Positions 52,852-63,070 of a stretch of 64,000 bases of DNA are shown here, in pieces. The stretch comes from Caldilineaceae bacterium (lineage in GTDB: Bacteria; Chloroflexota; Anaerolineae; Caldilineales; Caldilineaceae). The position numbers and the translations under genes are program-made. Position 1 is the stretch's first letter; each line of letters begins with the position of its first letter. The DNA is taken from positions 124,001 through 188,000 of the forward strand of contig JAJEBF010000003.1 in the NCBI GenBank assembly GCA_022824025.1, read 5' to 3'. Below the pieces are notes generated by a model. The model saw only the letters and a list, made by a program, of their open reading frames with translations, searched no databases and was not told where the DNA came from.

Positions 52852-53922
52852 CTAAGCCAGACTGGCCATCACGCCTTCAAGCGCTTCCCTGCTTGGACGG
52901 AGCTTACGGTCAGGCAAATGAGCCAGTGGCGTCTCCGTAATGTCCAGCAGCTCGGTAAAGGTTGGCTCCTCCTCACTGATATAGAGGAGGCCGGTGATCA
53001 GCTTCTGTTCGTCCAGCGAGCGTTGAATGACATTGTACGCCGCCGTGCGGTCCTTGGGATCGTGATCCGGATCGAGCTTCTTGAGGACAATGGTCCCGCC
53101 GTCATGCAGCTCTACCTCCAGCTCATCCTCATACTCCTCGATCTCAATCTCCTCAAATTCAGGCACAAAGTTCAGGTCGTGTAACCGGATCTCATTCGCC
53201 CTGCCGAAACCGTAACTCTTCGTCGACGTGTCGTGATTGTTGAACGTTACGCATGGGCTGATGATGTCCAGCACCGCGATGCCGCGATGGTTGATGGCTG
53301 CCTTGAGCAGCGCTTCCAGCTGCTTCGGGTCACCCGCAAAACTGCGCGCCACAAATGTCGCATTCGCAGTCAGCGCCTCCATACAAATGTCCAGCGGCGG
53401 CAAATCGTTCAACCCCTGGTACTTCAGAACCTGGCCCTCGTCAGCCGTCGCGCTGAACTGACCTTTGGTCAGGCCATAAACACCGTTGTTTTCAACAATG
53501 TAGATCAGGGGCAGGTTGCGCCGCACCGCATGCTTGAACTGGCCGATTCCGATCGACGCCGAGTCTCCGTCGCCGCTCACGCCAATTACCTCCAGCGAAC
53601 GGTTGGCGACGATTGCGCCGGTCGCCACCGAAGGCATGCGCCCATGCAAACTATTGAAACCGTGGCTCCAACCAAGATAGTAGGCCGGCGTCTTGCTGCT
53701 GCAGCCAATCCCGCTCAGCTTCACCACCTGCGTCTGATCCAGCCCCATCTCCCACGCCGCATTCACAATGCGCTGGCTGACGCTGTCATGCCCGCACCCT
53801 TTGCACAGTGTAGACGGTCTTCCCCGATAGGAGGTCTTCTCCAGGCCGATGCGATTGGTTCTGGCAGGACGCGCCGCGCGCCGCGTCGCTCTCGCCGCCC
53901 TGGTTCTGGCTGCTGTGGTCAT
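52852..53922 (-). CDS. korB: 2-oxoacid:ferredoxin oxidoreductase, beta subunit
   Basis: 356 residues; the first A of its ATG is the last A of the alpha subunit TAA (TAATG). Thiamine-diphosphate motif GDGDSASIGIGQFKHAVRRN is visible, with TLCKGCGHDSV near the N-terminus and GCSSKTPAYYL, where Cys residues for the iron-sulfur cluster lie. It forms with KorA an oxidoreductase that decarboxylates 2-oxoglutarate (or another 2-oxoacid) to an acyl-CoA, reducing ferredoxin. A basic Arg/Ala-rich N-terminus is unusual. It is the last gene of its operon. Confidence 0.92.
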   Translation of the reverse strand: MTTAARTRAARATRRAARPARTNRIGLEKTSYRGRPSTLCKGCGHDSVSQRIVNAAWEMGLDQTQVVKLSGIGCSSKTPAYYLGWSHGFNSLHGRMPSVATGAIVANRSLEVIGVSGDGDSASIGIGQFKHAVRRNLPLIYIVENNGVYGLTKGQFSATADEGQVLKYQGLNDLPPLDICMEALTANATFVARSFAGDPKQLEALLKAAINHRGIAVLDIISPCVTFNNHDTSTKSYGFGRANEIRLHDLNFVPEFEEIEIEEYEDELEVELHDGGTIVLKKLDPDHDPKDRTAAYNVIQRSLDEQKLITGLLYISEEEPTFTELLDITETPLAHLPDRKLRPSREALEGVMASLA

Positions 53923-55763
53923 TACAGTTCCTCCTCCAATGCCTGCTGAATCTGTTCACTGATGAAGCGTGCGCTCAATGGAAGCCCGTCGCACTTGGCG
54001 ATCGAAATCAACTTCAGCGCCTGCGCCGGCTCCTCAGTCGTCAGAATCGAATGCAGTTGCCCGTCACTGTTTGCCTCAATCACAAAGATGGTCCGATACC
54101 TGTCGATAAAGGACCGGACACTCTCGTCAATCGGCAGCGCCCGCAACCGCAGATAACTCGTGGACAGACCCGCGTTCGCCAATCGCGCCCGCCCCTCTTC
54201 CACGCCTTCATGGTTGCTGCCCAAGCTGATGATCCCAACCTCCGAACCCTCAACATCGTCCACGATCGGTTTGGGAGCCAGCTGCCGGGCGGTCTCAAAC
54301 TTCCGCTTGAGCCGCTCAAGATTCTGCTCCCAGTCATCCGGCCGCTCGCTATAGTAGCCGTACTCATTGTGGCCCGTCCCGCGGGTGAAGTAGGCAGCCA
54401 TATTGTGTTTCGTGCCCGGAAGCGTTCGATAGGCCACGCCGTCACCGTCGACATCCATGTACCGGCCCCAGGATCCCTGCCGCTCCTCCAAATCCTCCGC
54501 GCTCAGCACCTTGCCCCGCTTGAAAGGAGCATCCGAATACTCGAAGGGCTCCGATATATGCTGATTCATCCCCAGGTCCAGATCGCTCAGCACAATGACC
54601 AGCGTCTGCAACTCCTCTGCCAGGTCAAATGCAACCCGGCCAAACTCAAAACACTCAACCGGATTGGCCGGGAACAGGACGACGTGCCTCGTGTCCCCAT
54701 GGCTGAGATAGTAGGCCGCGTGGATGTCCCCCTGCGACGTGCGCGTCGGCAGGCCCGTGCTCGGCCCCATCCTCTGAATGTCCCAGATCACCGCCGGTAT
54801 CTCGGCGAAATAAGCCAGCCCCGCAAACTCGGCCATCAGGCTGATCCCGGGCCCGCTCGTACAGGTCATCGCCCTCGCCCCGGTCCAGCCGGCGCCTACA
54901 ACCATCCCCATCGCGGCCAGCTCGTCCTCAGCCTGAATCACGGCAACCGTCGACTTCCCCGTATCCTCATCAGTGCGCAACGCGGGCGCATACTTCTCAA
55001 CCGACTCAGCCATGCTGGACGACGGCGTGATCGGATACCACGACGCAAGCGAAAGTCCGCCTGCCAGCGCGCCCAGCGCGCCCGCCGTGTTGCCATCGAC
55101 CAGAATCTTGCCCTCATTGAAGCCCGTCATCCGCTCGACCCGATAACCGGCGTGCCGCTCAACATGCCCCGCGGCCCACTCAATCGCCCGGTCCACCATC
55201 TCCATGTTAAGCCCGGCTGCCTTCTCCTTGCCCTCGAAGTGGTGGAGAAGCGCCGCCTCAATCTCAGAAGTCTCAATGCCCAACAGCTCAGCCAGTACGC
55301 CTACATAGACCATGTTGGCCACATAGTCTCGCAACGCATGGGGCAGGCTCGCCTCCTTGACCAGCTCCTTCACCGGCATCGGGTAATATGTAACGTCCTT
55401 GCGGTGGTTGGCGATCGGCAAAGAGTCGTCATAAAGAACAATCCCGCCGGATGCCACCCTCTCCATATCCTCCGCCACCGTGCGCCCGTTCATACAGACC
55501 TGAATGTCCGTCATCTCGCGGCGCGCCAGAAAGCCATCCTTGCTCAAACGAATAATGTACCAGGTCGGCAGTCCCTGGATGTTGCTTGGAAACAGGTTCT
55601 TCCCGTTTATCGGAATCCCCATCTTGAACAAAGCGCGCAATAAAACACCATTGCTCGTCTGGCTGCCGGAACCGTTCGCCGTCGCCACATTGATGGCAAA
55701 GTCATTTACGGCCGCCGGCGCGTCCGGCCTCCCAATTGGCGCCTCCCGTACCGCTACACTCAT
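53922..55763 (-). CDS. korA: 2-oxoacid:ferredoxin oxidoreductase, fused gamma-alpha subunit
   Basis: 613 residues. Residues 1-190 are the gamma domain (INVATANGSGSQTSNGVLL, FPSNIQGLPTWYIIRL), residues 200-600 the alpha domain (SWYPITPSSSMAE, GMVVGAGWTGARAMTCTSGP, LPTRTSQGD). This gamma-alpha fusion is common in KorAB enzymes of aerobes and Chloroflexota. Its ATG overlaps the end of the GntR regulator by 4 bases, and the beta subunit follows with a one-base overlap, so the three are one operon. 2-oxoglutarate is the likely substrate but pyruvate or branched 2-oxoacids are possible. Confidence 0.92.
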   Translation of the reverse strand: MSVAVREAPIGRPDAPAAVNDFAINVATANGSGSQTSNGVLLRALFKMGIPINGKNLFPSNIQGLPTWYIIRLSKDGFLARREMTDIQVCMNGRTVAEDMERVASGGIVLYDDSLPIANHRKDVTYYPMPVKELVKEASLPHALRDYVANMVYVGVLAELLGIETSEIEAALLHHFEGKEKAAGLNMEMVDRAIEWAAGHVERHAGYRVERMTGFNEGKILVDGNTAGALGALAGGLSLASWYPITPSSSMAESVEKYAPALRTDEDTGKSTVAVIQAEDELAAMGMVVGAGWTGARAMTCTSGPGISLMAEFAGLAYFAEIPAVIWDIQRMGPSTGLPTRTSQGDIHAAYYLSHGDTRHVVLFPANPVECFEFGRVAFDLAEELQTLVIVLSDLDLGMNQHISEPFEYSDAPFKRGKVLSAEDLEERQGSWGRYMDVDGDGVAYRTLPGTKHNMAAYFTRGTGHNEYGYYSERPDDWEQNLERLKRKFETARQLAPKPIVDDVEGSEVGIISLGSNHEGVEEGRARLANAGLSTSYLRLRALPIDESVRSFIDRYRTIFVIEANSDGQLHSILTTEEPAQALKLISIAKCDGLPLSARFISEQIQQALEEEL

Positions 55764-56491
55764 GCTGGGCTCCTTACCTCCGTGTTCCCGTCCTTGACAA
55801 CGTCACCGCGGGCATTGCCGCGTGAAACGCCCCGCGTACGCAGCAACAACAGGTGCTCCTCGTTCAACGCCTTGGCCCTGTCAACGTCGCCCCGTACAAT
55901 CGCGTCGGCTATCCCTTCATGATAGCCCCACACCTCGGTCAGATAGTCGTAATCCGCGTACATATTCAGCTCAACCGCCTCGTACGCGTCCCAATAGGCT
56001 TCCAGCAACCCCGTCGCGAACAGATTGTCCAGCCGCCGGAAAATCGTCAAATGGAATGCGCGATGTTCCTGATGCGGAATCTGAATCCGACTCTGCTGCA
56101 GCTTGTGCCATGCCCCTGAAACGTACTGCTGGAGCTCCCGCTTGTCCTCATCCGTCAGGGCAAGAACCGCCGGCCGCCAGAACGCGCTCTCGATTCCGTT
56201 GCGCAACTCGCTGAACTCGCGGAAAAGCTGCTCATCCGTCGCCAGCCCAAACATCAAACTGGCCCGCGCGGCCGGCGTAAAACTGTACCGGTTGCACTCG
56301 ATGCCCCGCCGCGGACGCGCCGCCACCAAACCAAGAACCCGCGCCGCCTCCAGCTGCTCCCGCAGCTTGCCGATGCTGACCCCCAGCTCCGCGCTCAGGT
56401 CGTTCAACGAAGGCAGCCTCGCCCCCGGAACAAACCCGTTGCTTACGATGTAGTCCAGCAGTTCGGAGTCGCTGTGAAGTTGCTTGATCAT
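55760..56491 (-). CDS. GntR-family regulator, FadR/FCD type
   Basis: 243 residues. An N-terminal winged helix (GFVPGARLPSLNDLSAELGV) is followed by an all-helical FCD domain with probable metal/ligand His/Asp residues (EHRAFHLTIFRRL, EVWGYHEGIADAI). GntR/FCD proteins bind a small acid and control adjacent genes. Its stop overlaps the korA start (ATGA), so it is first in the operon and probably regulates its own operon in response to an organic acid. Confidence 0.9.
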   Translation of the reverse strand: MIKQLHSDSELLDYIVSNGFVPGARLPSLNDLSAELGVSIGKLREQLEAARVLGLVAARPRRGIECNRYSFTPAARASLMFGLATDEQLFREFSELRNGIESAFWRPAVLALTDEDKRELQQYVSGAWHKLQQSRIQIPHQEHRAFHLTIFRRLDNLFATGLLEAYWDAYEAVELNMYADYDYLTEVWGYHEGIADAIVRGDVDRAKALNEEHLLLLRTRGVSRGNARGDVVKDGNTEVRSPA

Positions 56492-56675
56492 CTTCCCGCC
56501 GATAGCGCCGCGTTCGACGCCAACAAACGTTGAATCATCCGATTAATCGTATCAATATAATCAAACAGGTTGATCCTACTTGATCACGCCCGATATGTCA
56601 ATTTCCAATCTGAGTGAATGGACGTTCCCCGCCGCACCTTCACGGCGCCAGGAAACCGGGCCGCGGGCCCGGCCT

Positions 56676-57893
56676 CTAACTTCCCTCTTCAGTTCCAGCC
56701 TGGCCGCCCGCGGAAAGGTGATTGAACGCGACTTCAGCCAGCAGCGCCACCCCGGTCGGCATGACGCTCTCTTCAAAGTCAAACGTCGGGCTGTGATGGG
56801 GGCTGTAGAATCCCTCTTCCGGATGGGCCGCGCCGACCAGCACAAAACAGCCCGGCGCGCGGTCCAGAAACTCCGCCATATCCTCGCCCACCATCATCGG
56901 CGGTATCTGCGCCACGTTTTGAGCGCCCACCACCTCTCTCGCCACACCCTCCATCAACCGCGCCCCGGCTTCAGAGTTGACCGTCGGCGGCACGCAATTC
57001 CGCAGCTCAAATTCATAGCTGGCGCCAAAAGCCTGGCAGACGCCCTGGCAAATCTCGTCTATGCGGCGCAGCAGCAGGTCGCGCACCTCCGTATCAAAGC
57101 TGCGTATCGTCCCCTGCAGCTCCGCCCGCTCTGAAATCACATTGGCCGCGGTCCCGCTGTTGAACGAGCCCACCGTCACGACCGCCGTATCGGTCGGATT
57201 TGTGTTGCGCGCGACAATGCTCTGCAACGCCACCACCAGCTGGCTGGCCGCAAGCGTGGCGTCAATCGTGTCATGCGGCGTCGCGCCGTGCCCTCCCTTG
57301 CCATGCACTGTAACCGCGAACATGTCGGCCGCCGCCCACAGCGGTCCGGGCTGAACCACAACCTGGTTGTACGGCAGCCGGCTCCACAGATGCAGACCGT
57401 ATGCGGCCGCAGGCTGCGGCTCGTCGAGCGCGCCGTCTCTGATCATCGCCAGCGCGCCGCCCAACCCTTCCTCCGCCGGCTGAAAAACCAGCTTGACGCG
57501 CCCCGGCAGCTCATTGCGGTGCGCCGAAAGCAGCTGCGCAACACCCATCCCGATCGCCGTGTGGCCGTCATGACCGCAGGCATGCATGACACCGGCAGTC
57601 TCCGACGCATAGGGCAGTCCTGTCTCCTCGTGTATCGGCAGAGCGTCCATGTCGAATCGCAACAGGACCGTCTCGCTGTCCGCCGGTACCTGGTCCGGTT
57701 CCACCATCGCGATCACACCTGTCTTGCCGACGCCGCTGCTCACCTCCAGCCCCAGCTCCTGCAGATGCGCCGCCACGACTCCGGCCGTCCGCGCCTCCTG
57801 GAATCCCAACTCAGGGTGTCGGTGAAAATCCCGCCGCCATTCCACCAGCTTGGGCAACAAATTATCGGCTTCCCGTCGTATCCACTCACGCAC
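56676..57893 (-). CDS. M20-family metallo-amidohydrolase (hippurate hydrolase-like)
   Basis: 405 residues from GTG 57893 (GGGGGGAAG just upstream), giving REWIRREADNLLPKLVEWRRD. Motifs of the M20D group are in order: HRHPELGFQE, RFDMDALPIHEETG, MHACGHDGHTAIG with the metal-bridging residues, VFQPAEEGLGG with the catalytic Glu, and GFYSPHHSPTFDFEE. Such enzymes remove an acyl group from N-acylated amino acids or aromatic conjugates. It is upstream of the GntR operon on the same strand. Confidence 0.92.
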   Translation of the reverse strand: MREWIRREADNLLPKLVEWRRDFHRHPELGFQEARTAGVVAAHLQELGLEVSSGVGKTGVIAMVEPDQVPADSETVLLRFDMDALPIHEETGLPYASETAGVMHACGHDGHTAIGMGVAQLLSAHRNELPGRVKLVFQPAEEGLGGALAMIRDGALDEPQPAAAYGLHLWSRLPYNQVVVQPGPLWAAADMFAVTVHGKGGHGATPHDTIDATLAASQLVVALQSIVARNTNPTDTAVVTVGSFNSGTAANVISERAELQGTIRSFDTEVRDLLLRRIDEICQGVCQAFGASYEFELRNCVPPTVNSEAGARLMEGVAREVVGAQNVAQIPPMMVGEDMAEFLDRAPGCFVLVGAAHPEEGFYSPHHSPTFDFEESVMPTGVALLAEVAFNHLSAGGQAGTEEGS

Positions 57894-58060
57894 GATTCTT
57901 CCCCCCGTCTGGCCTTGTACCCTCGGACTTCGCCTGCTCTCAGGGCATTTGGACAACCCCAGCCTGTGCCCATTGTAACAGTTGCCCCACCAATCTCCAC
58001 ATGCACTCCAGGGAATACGCATCATATTGGGAGAGAACTATCAGCAGGGGAACTGCGGGG

Positions 58061-58139
58061 AGACGGGGACTTTGTCTGGACGGGGATTTGGGACACGGAT
58101 TTTGTCTGAACGGGGATTTGGGGGGATTAAGGGATTAGG
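58061..58139 (-). repeat. Dispersed repeat C, copy 3 (inverted)
   Basis: Its reverse complement contains the same CCCCCCAAATCCCCGTT and AATCCCCGTCCAGACA elements as 50950-51023. It is bounded on both sides by GGGGAACTGCGGG. Confidence 0.75.
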
Positions 58140-58430
58140 GGGGAACTGCGGGGGAGAGCCGCCCTGCCAGTCGGTGAGGCGGTTGACCCGCACGCGTAAC
58201 TCGCCCAGGCGCAGGCCCGCACACGCGCAAAACGATCAGACCGTTCATCTTCGTGAATTCACCGGCGCGCCGCACCTTTTTTGAGTCCTCCCTGGCGTAA
58301 AATCAGGATCCCTGACGCTACCTTTAACCACTCCAAATGCAATCACTCTGCCCAACGCCCATACGAAACTCCACCCCTCCACCCCTCCCTTCCTCCTCAG
58401 ACCCCCTGTTGGGGCGTCCCTCGCGGGGGT

Positions 58431-58488
58431 CCAAGCCCCTCCGCAGGCAACACACCTCCGACCCGAAACGCCAACACGTTTCCCGCCC
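58431..58488 (+). repeat. Dispersed repeat B, copy 3
   Basis: Core CCAAGCCCCTCCGCA plus GAAACGCCAACACG, as at 47325 and 50875. Confidence 0.7.
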
Positions 58489-58495
58489 GCCCACC

Positions 58496-58700
58496 GTGGA
58501 TGAAAGTGTGTCGCCTTTTGCCGCTCCCGTTCTTCGCGCCCCCTTCGCGGATCAAAAGTTTCTGCCGTTGCCGTTTTCCGTGCCCCTCCGTGTCCCTCCG
58601 TGGATCAATAGAGGTTGCCGTTCGCCGTTGCCGTTCTTCGCGCCACTTCGCGTCCCTTCGTGGAACAAAAAGATGTTGCCGTTCGCCGTTGCCCTTCCCC
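58496..58700 (+). repeat. Tandem repeat D, array 1 (four degenerate units)
   Basis: Units begin with a (G)TGGATCAAAA-like segment at about 58496, 58549, 58602 and 58662 and continue GTTGCCGTTCGCCGTTGCC with C-rich filler. Unit length is about 52-60 bases. A second array is at 61800. Confidence 0.7.
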
Positions 58701-58805
58701 CCTAACTGGCAAATTGCCCCTGACTCAGCTATACTGCCCACATTCAGACACGGCCCGCCGGCGCGCCAGGCGCAAGACCAGGGCGCCATCGAACAGGAAA
58801 CGACA

Positions 58806-59195
58806 ATGTCAATGATTTCCGGAATCGCCGAAATCGTCCTGTGGTCCCGAAACAAAGAGGAATCCGTCGCCTTCTATAAAGACCTGCTGGGGCTGGAAAT
58901 CATCTCTCCGCCCGAGCTGCCAAACGTCTTCCTCAAAGCCGGAGACGGCGCCGCCGGCATTCCCCAGATGATCGTGATCGTGCCCATGCCCCCGGAAGTC
59001 GCGGCCCAACCTCGCGGGGGCCAGCTTCACCACATCGCCTTCGAGCTGCCCGCCGACCTTTTCGACGACCAGGAGGAAGCCCTGCGCGCGGCCGGCTACG
59101 AGCCAAGAGGCGGCACACATCCCGTCCTCGCCAGCCGCACAATCTACATCGACGACCCGGACGGCAATGAGGTCGAGCTGATCTGCCAGGACTAG
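58806..59195 (+). CDS. VOC-family (glyoxalase/bleomycin resistance-type) protein
   Basis: 129 residues from ATG 58806 with AGGA upstream. The fold is visible: IAEIVLWSRNKEESVAFYKD, LHHIAFELPAD and IYIDDPDGNEVELICQ, the VOC metal-site pattern with His and Glu. The function ranges from glyoxalase to dioxygenase or resistance protein and cannot be fixed. Moco genes follow on the same strand after 33 bases. Confidence 0.88.
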   Translation: MSMISGIAEIVLWSRNKEESVAFYKDLLGLEIISPPELPNVFLKAGDGAAGIPQMIVIVPMPPEVAAQPRGGQLHHIAFELPADLFDDQEEALRAAGYEPRGGTHPVLASRTIYIDDPDGNEVELICQD

Positions 59196-59228
59196 GACAC
59201 AGCCCGCCACAAGAGGACGCGTATCCAG

Positions 59229-60476
59229 ATGACCATAACCTCTCCCTACTCGATGCTTTCAGTCGAGGATGCCCTAAACATCACGCTCGAACAGACGCGC
59301 CTGCCACGAGCGGTGCGGCGGCCGCTCTCCAAGGTACGCGGCGCAATTCTCGCCGCTGACATTGCCGCCAAGGAGCCGCTGCCCCCCTTCCCCGCCTCGA
59401 CCATGGACGGCTACGCGGTCGTCGCCGCCGACGGAATCGGCGACTATCCCATGATCGGCGAAGTGAGCGCCGGCGCGCTCGCCGATTTCTCCGTCCAACC
59501 AGGCGCCGTCGCCTACATCACAACCGGCGCCCCCCTGCCCGGCGGCGCCGACGCCGTCGTGATGATCGAAGAGACCGAAAAGCTGCCACAGGGAAACGGC
59601 GCCCCCACAATCCGGATTAACCAGAATGTGGAACCGGGGACCAACGTCCGCCCCGTCGGCGTGGACGTAGAGGCCGGCCAGACCGTGCTCGCCGCCGGAG
59701 AACGCCTCGATCCCGCCGAAATCGGCATCCTCGCCACCGCCGGCATCGTCGACGTGCCGGTCTACCCCCGCCCCAAAGTAGCCGTCCTCTCCACCGGCGA
59801 CGAGCTGGTCGACCCGGAGCAAAAGCCGGGCCCCGGCCAGATTCGCGACAGCAACCGCGCCATGCTGCTGGCCGCCATCCGCGCCGCCGGCGGCGAACCG
59901 ATCGATCTCGGCATCTCCGGAGACACGCAGGAAGCGCTGGAACAGCGCGTGCGCCAGGGCCTGGCCCAGGCCGACATCCTCCTCACCTCCGGCGGCGTCT
60001 CCATGGGCGACCTGGATCTCGTCAAACCGCTCCTGGAACACGCCGGAACCGTCCACTACGGCCGCGTCCGCATGAAGCCGGGCAAACCGGTCACCTTTGC
60101 CACCGCCGACCTGGAAGAGGGACGCCGCCTCGTCTTCGGCCTGCCCGGAAATCCCGTCAGCAGCCTGGTCACATTCTACCTCTTCGTCGTCCCGGCCCTG
60201 CGCAAAATGGCCGGCTGGCCCGATCCCGCGCTGCGCGTCGTCCAGGCCCGCCTCGCCCAGCCCCTGCCCCTCGACGCCTACCGGCCGGAATACCACCGCG
60301 CCACCCTCAGCTGGGACGGCCGCCAGCGCTGCTTCCTCGCTGCCAGCACAGGCATCCAGGCCAGCAGCCGCCTCCTCAGCATGCGCACCGCGAACGCCCT
60401 GCTTGCCCTGCCCCAACGGGAAGGCGTCATGGCCGCCGGCGAGACCGTCGACGCGCTCCTGATCGGGGAGCTCTAG
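59229..60476 (+). CDS. moeA: Molybdopterin molybdotransferase
   Basis: 415 residues. MoeA motifs: [80 protein letters not shown] and PGKPVTFA, then [13 protein letters not shown]. The enzyme inserts molybdate into adenylated molybdopterin. It begins a three-gene Moco set with moaC and moaD/E, separated from moaC by 19 bases. Confidence 0.95.
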   Translation: MTITSPYSMLSVEDALNITLEQTRLPRAVRRPLSKVRGAILAADIAAKEPLPPFPASTMDGYAVVAADGIGDYPMIGEVSAGALADFSVQPGAVAYITTGAPLPGGADAVVMIEETEKLPQGNGAPTIRINQNVEPGTNVRPVGVDVEAGQTVLAAGERLDPAEIGILATAGIVDVPVYPRPKVAVLSTGDELVDPEQKPGPGQIRDSNRAMLLAAIRAAGGEPIDLGISGDTQEALEQRVRQGLAQADILLTSGGVSMGDLDLVKPLLEHAGTVHYGRVRMKPGKPVTFATADLEEGRRLVFGLPGNPVSSLVTFYLFVVPALRKMAGWPDPALRVVQARLAQPLPLDAYRPEYHRATLSWDGRQRCFLAASTGIQASSRLLSMRTANALLALPQREGVMAAGETVDALLIGEL

Positions 60477-60495
60477 CCGAGTTGAGGTCCATACC

Positions 60496-61005
60496 GTGTC
60501 TGAACTGACCCACCTCGATAAAGAGGGCCGCGCATCCATGGTGGACGTCGGCGGCAAGGACACCACCAGCCGCGAAGCCGTGGCCGAAGGCAGTGTCTAC
60601 ATGGCCCCCGCCACCCTGGCCGCCATCCGCGACGGCGGCGTGCCCAAAGGCGACGTGCTCTCCTCGGCCCGTATCGCAGGCATCATGGCCGCCAAACGCA
60701 CGCCCGACCTGATTCCGCTCTGCCATCCTCTGCCGCTGACCAGCATCGCCGTCAATTTCGAAATCGACGAACCGTTGAACCGGGTCCACATCGTCGCCAC
60801 TGTTCGCTGCAAAGGCCGCACCGGCGTCGAGATGGAGGCCCTCACCGCCGTCAGCGTAGCCGCATTGACTATCTACGATATGGCAAAAGCGTTGGAAAAG
60901 TCCATGGTGATCGAAGGCGTTCAGCTGCTACGGAAACGAGGGGGCAAGTCCGGCGACTGGCAGCGGTCCGTCCCGAATTCGCACAAAGAAGAGGGAGCCG
61001 CGTGA
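60496..61005 (+). CDS. moaC: Cyclic pyranopterin monophosphate synthase
   Basis: 169 residues from GTG 60496, GAGG eight bases upstream. Motifs [46 protein letters not shown] and [14 protein letters not shown] with the catalytic Lys in the middle define MoaC. With MoaA (not in the window) it makes the first Moco intermediate. The stop overlaps the start of moaD/E (GTGA). Confidence 0.95.
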   Translation: MSELTHLDKEGRASMVDVGGKDTTSREAVAEGSVYMAPATLAAIRDGGVPKGDVLSSARIAGIMAAKRTPDLIPLCHPLPLTSIAVNFEIDEPLNRVHIVATVRCKGRTGVEMEALTAVSVAALTIYDMAKALEKSMVIEGVQLLRKRGGKSGDWQRSVPNSHKEEGAA

Positions 61006-61763
61006 ACGTCCGCCTGATCCTTTTCGCCGGCCTCCGTCAGGCCGCCGGCTTCAAAAACGAGAGCATCGCCTTGCCCGCAGACGCCACGGTAGGCGATCTC
61101 CTCGACAAACGCCTCCCCGAATTTCGCGGGCGGACCTTCTACGTCGCCGTAAACGAAGAGTTCGCCCAGCGGGATACTGTCCTCCAGGACGGCGACGAGG
61201 TCGCGCTGCTGCCGCCCGTCTCCGGAGGCGATTCCCAAGCCCGCCGCCCAATCCCTCCAGCGACGCCGGCGCGGCAAAACAGAGTCCAGACCATGTCTCC
61301 CAAACTCTTCGAAATCACCAGCAATCCTCTCTCACAGGACGACATACTGCGTCGCGTCAGCCGCCCCGACTGCGGCGGCGTCGTCACCTTCGCAGGCAAT
61401 GTCCGCGGCTCCACAGCCACAGATGAGGGCTCCCGGGAGACCGACTTCCTGGTCTACGAGGCCTATGTGCCGATGGCCGAGAAGATGATGGCACGGATCG
61501 GCGACGAGATCATGGAACGCTGGCCCCTTGTCAAAGCCGTCAGCATGCTGCACCGCATCGGCCGCTGCGACATCGAGGAGCCGACCGTCCTCATCGCCGT
61601 CGCCACCCCGCACCGCAGCGACGGCTGTTTCGAGGCCTGCCGCTACGCCATCGAACGGCTCAAGGAGATCGTCCCCATCTGGAAACAGGAAAACTGGCGC
61701 GACGGCGAGGTCTGGGTCGAAGGCCCCCGCCAGCCCGACCTGGACGTCAGCGAAACCAAGTAG
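61002..61763 (+). CDS. MoaD-MoaE fusion protein (molybdopterin synthase)
   Basis: 253 residues from GTG 61002, overlapping the stop of moaC. Residues 1-76 are MoaD-like and end in LLPPVSGG (Gly75-Gly76), the tail that carries the sulfur. A 21-residue linker follows, then MoaE from about Met98 ([53 protein letters not shown]-like VPIWKQENW). Because MoaD must end in free Gly-Gly to be thiolated, the fusion must be cleaved after Gly76 or expressed separately. M. tuberculosis MoaX is a known fusion of this type. Confidence 0.9.
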   Translation: MNVRLILFAGLRQAAGFKNESIALPADATVGDLLDKRLPEFRGRTFYVAVNEEFAQRDTVLQDGDEVALLPPVSGGDSQARRPIPPATPARQNRVQTMSPKLFEITSNPLSQDDILRRVSRPDCGGVVTFAGNVRGSTATDEGSRETDFLVYEAYVPMAEKMMARIGDEIMERWPLVKAVSMLHRIGRCDIEEPTVLIAVATPHRSDGCFEACRYAIERLKEIVPIWKQENWRDGEVWVEGPRQPDLDVSETK

Positions 61764-61799
61764 CCGCGATTCCCCCCGACTCCCCACCCGCTGCCCCTC

Positions 61800-61934
61800 C
61801 GTGGATCAAAAGGAAGCTACCCTTCGCCGTTGTCCTTCTTCGCTTCCCTTCGTGCCTTTTCGTGGATCAAGAAGAAGTTGCCGTTCGCCGTTGCCGCTTT
61901 TAGCGGCCCTTAGCGCCCCTCCGCGAATCAATCC
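61800..61934 (+). repeat. Tandem repeat D, array 2 (three degenerate units)
   Basis: Units start at about 61800, 61861 and 61922, with a period of 61 bases and the motifs GTGGATCAA and GTTGCCGTTCGCCGTTGCC shared with array 1. Confidence 0.7.
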
Positions 61935-61983
61935 GCCCTCCCCCCGCGAAGACCCTTCCAATTCCGCGCCAGCCCGCCGAAAT

Positions 61984-62012
61984 TTGTCAACAGAACCCAA
62001 TCGTGCTAACAT
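61984..62012 (+). promoter_or_regulatory. Sigma-70-type promoter of rnpB
   Basis: TTGTCA (61984-61989), a 17-base spacer, then TAACAT (62007-62012). The start would be near 62019, about 40 bases before the P1 helix of the RNA. Confidence 0.65.
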
Positions 62013-62059
62013 TCGTCGTTGTGAATCAGACTGGAATCGCCAACCAGCGGCCATCCAGC

Positions 62060-62516
<457 letters not shown>

Positions 62517-62612
62517 CAGGACCGTTCCAAGACGGACCCGTCCTGCAACAATCTCAGATGGCTTGCGAGGCTGCTCTGCTCAATTGGCGCCGGACAACTA
62601 GCCGGCTATTAA

Positions 62613-62697
<85 letters not shown>

Positions 62698-62712
62698 TGG
62701 AATCCAGCGTCC

Positions 62713-62786
<74 letters not shown>

Positions 62787-62835
62787 CGATGCCTTGCCGG
62801 GCCCACCGGTCCGGCAGACAGTTTAACAACCAATT

Positions 62836-62910
<75 letters not shown>

Positions 62911-62997
62911 GAAAGGACCGGCCCTTAAGGGGGTGGAGCCGTTGTCTCCAGGCGTTCATGATGCTGCGGCTCAGTCGCCTTACGCGTCGGTCTTTTT

Positions 62998-63070
62998 GCC
63001 GAGGTAGCTCAGTTGGTAGAGCAATGGACTGAAAATCCATGTGTCCCCAGTTCAAGTCTGGGCCTCGGCA
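62998..63070 (+). tRNA. tRNA-Phe (GAA)
   Basis: Acceptor GCCGAGG/CCTCGGC, anticodon GAA in loop CTGAAAA, discriminator A. Confidence 0.97.

Larger units (their letters stand above)
57894..58805. other. Long noncoding region with repeats C, B and D
   Basis: About 0.9 kb without a credible gene. It holds repeat C in inverted orientation (58061-58139) flanked by two GGGGAACTGCGGG motifs (58048, 58140), then repeat B copy 3 (58431-58488) and tandem repeat D (58496-58700). The open frame through it has low-complexity Pro/Arg/Ser composition and no ribosome site. Confidence 0.6.
61764..62059. other. Intergenic region with tandem repeat D and rnpB promoter
   Basis: About 300 bases without a gene. 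The first half holds repeat D array 2 (61800-61934), the second half the promoter of RNase P RNA. Confidence 0.6.

Noticed and set aside
54051..55643. Long plus-strand open frame (530 codons) across korA
   Set aside because: It is the mirror frame of the well-conserved korA on the minus strand, Arg/His/Pro-rich and without any family motif.
58496..58700. Tandem repeat D as a CRISPR array
   Set aside because: Units are degenerate and of uneven length (52-60 bases), with no constant repeat plus unique spacer pattern and no cas genes nearby.
59274..60566. Minus-strand open frame (430 codons) across moeA
   Set aside because: GC-rich codon use creates such shadow frames; moeA motifs are decisive for the plus strand.
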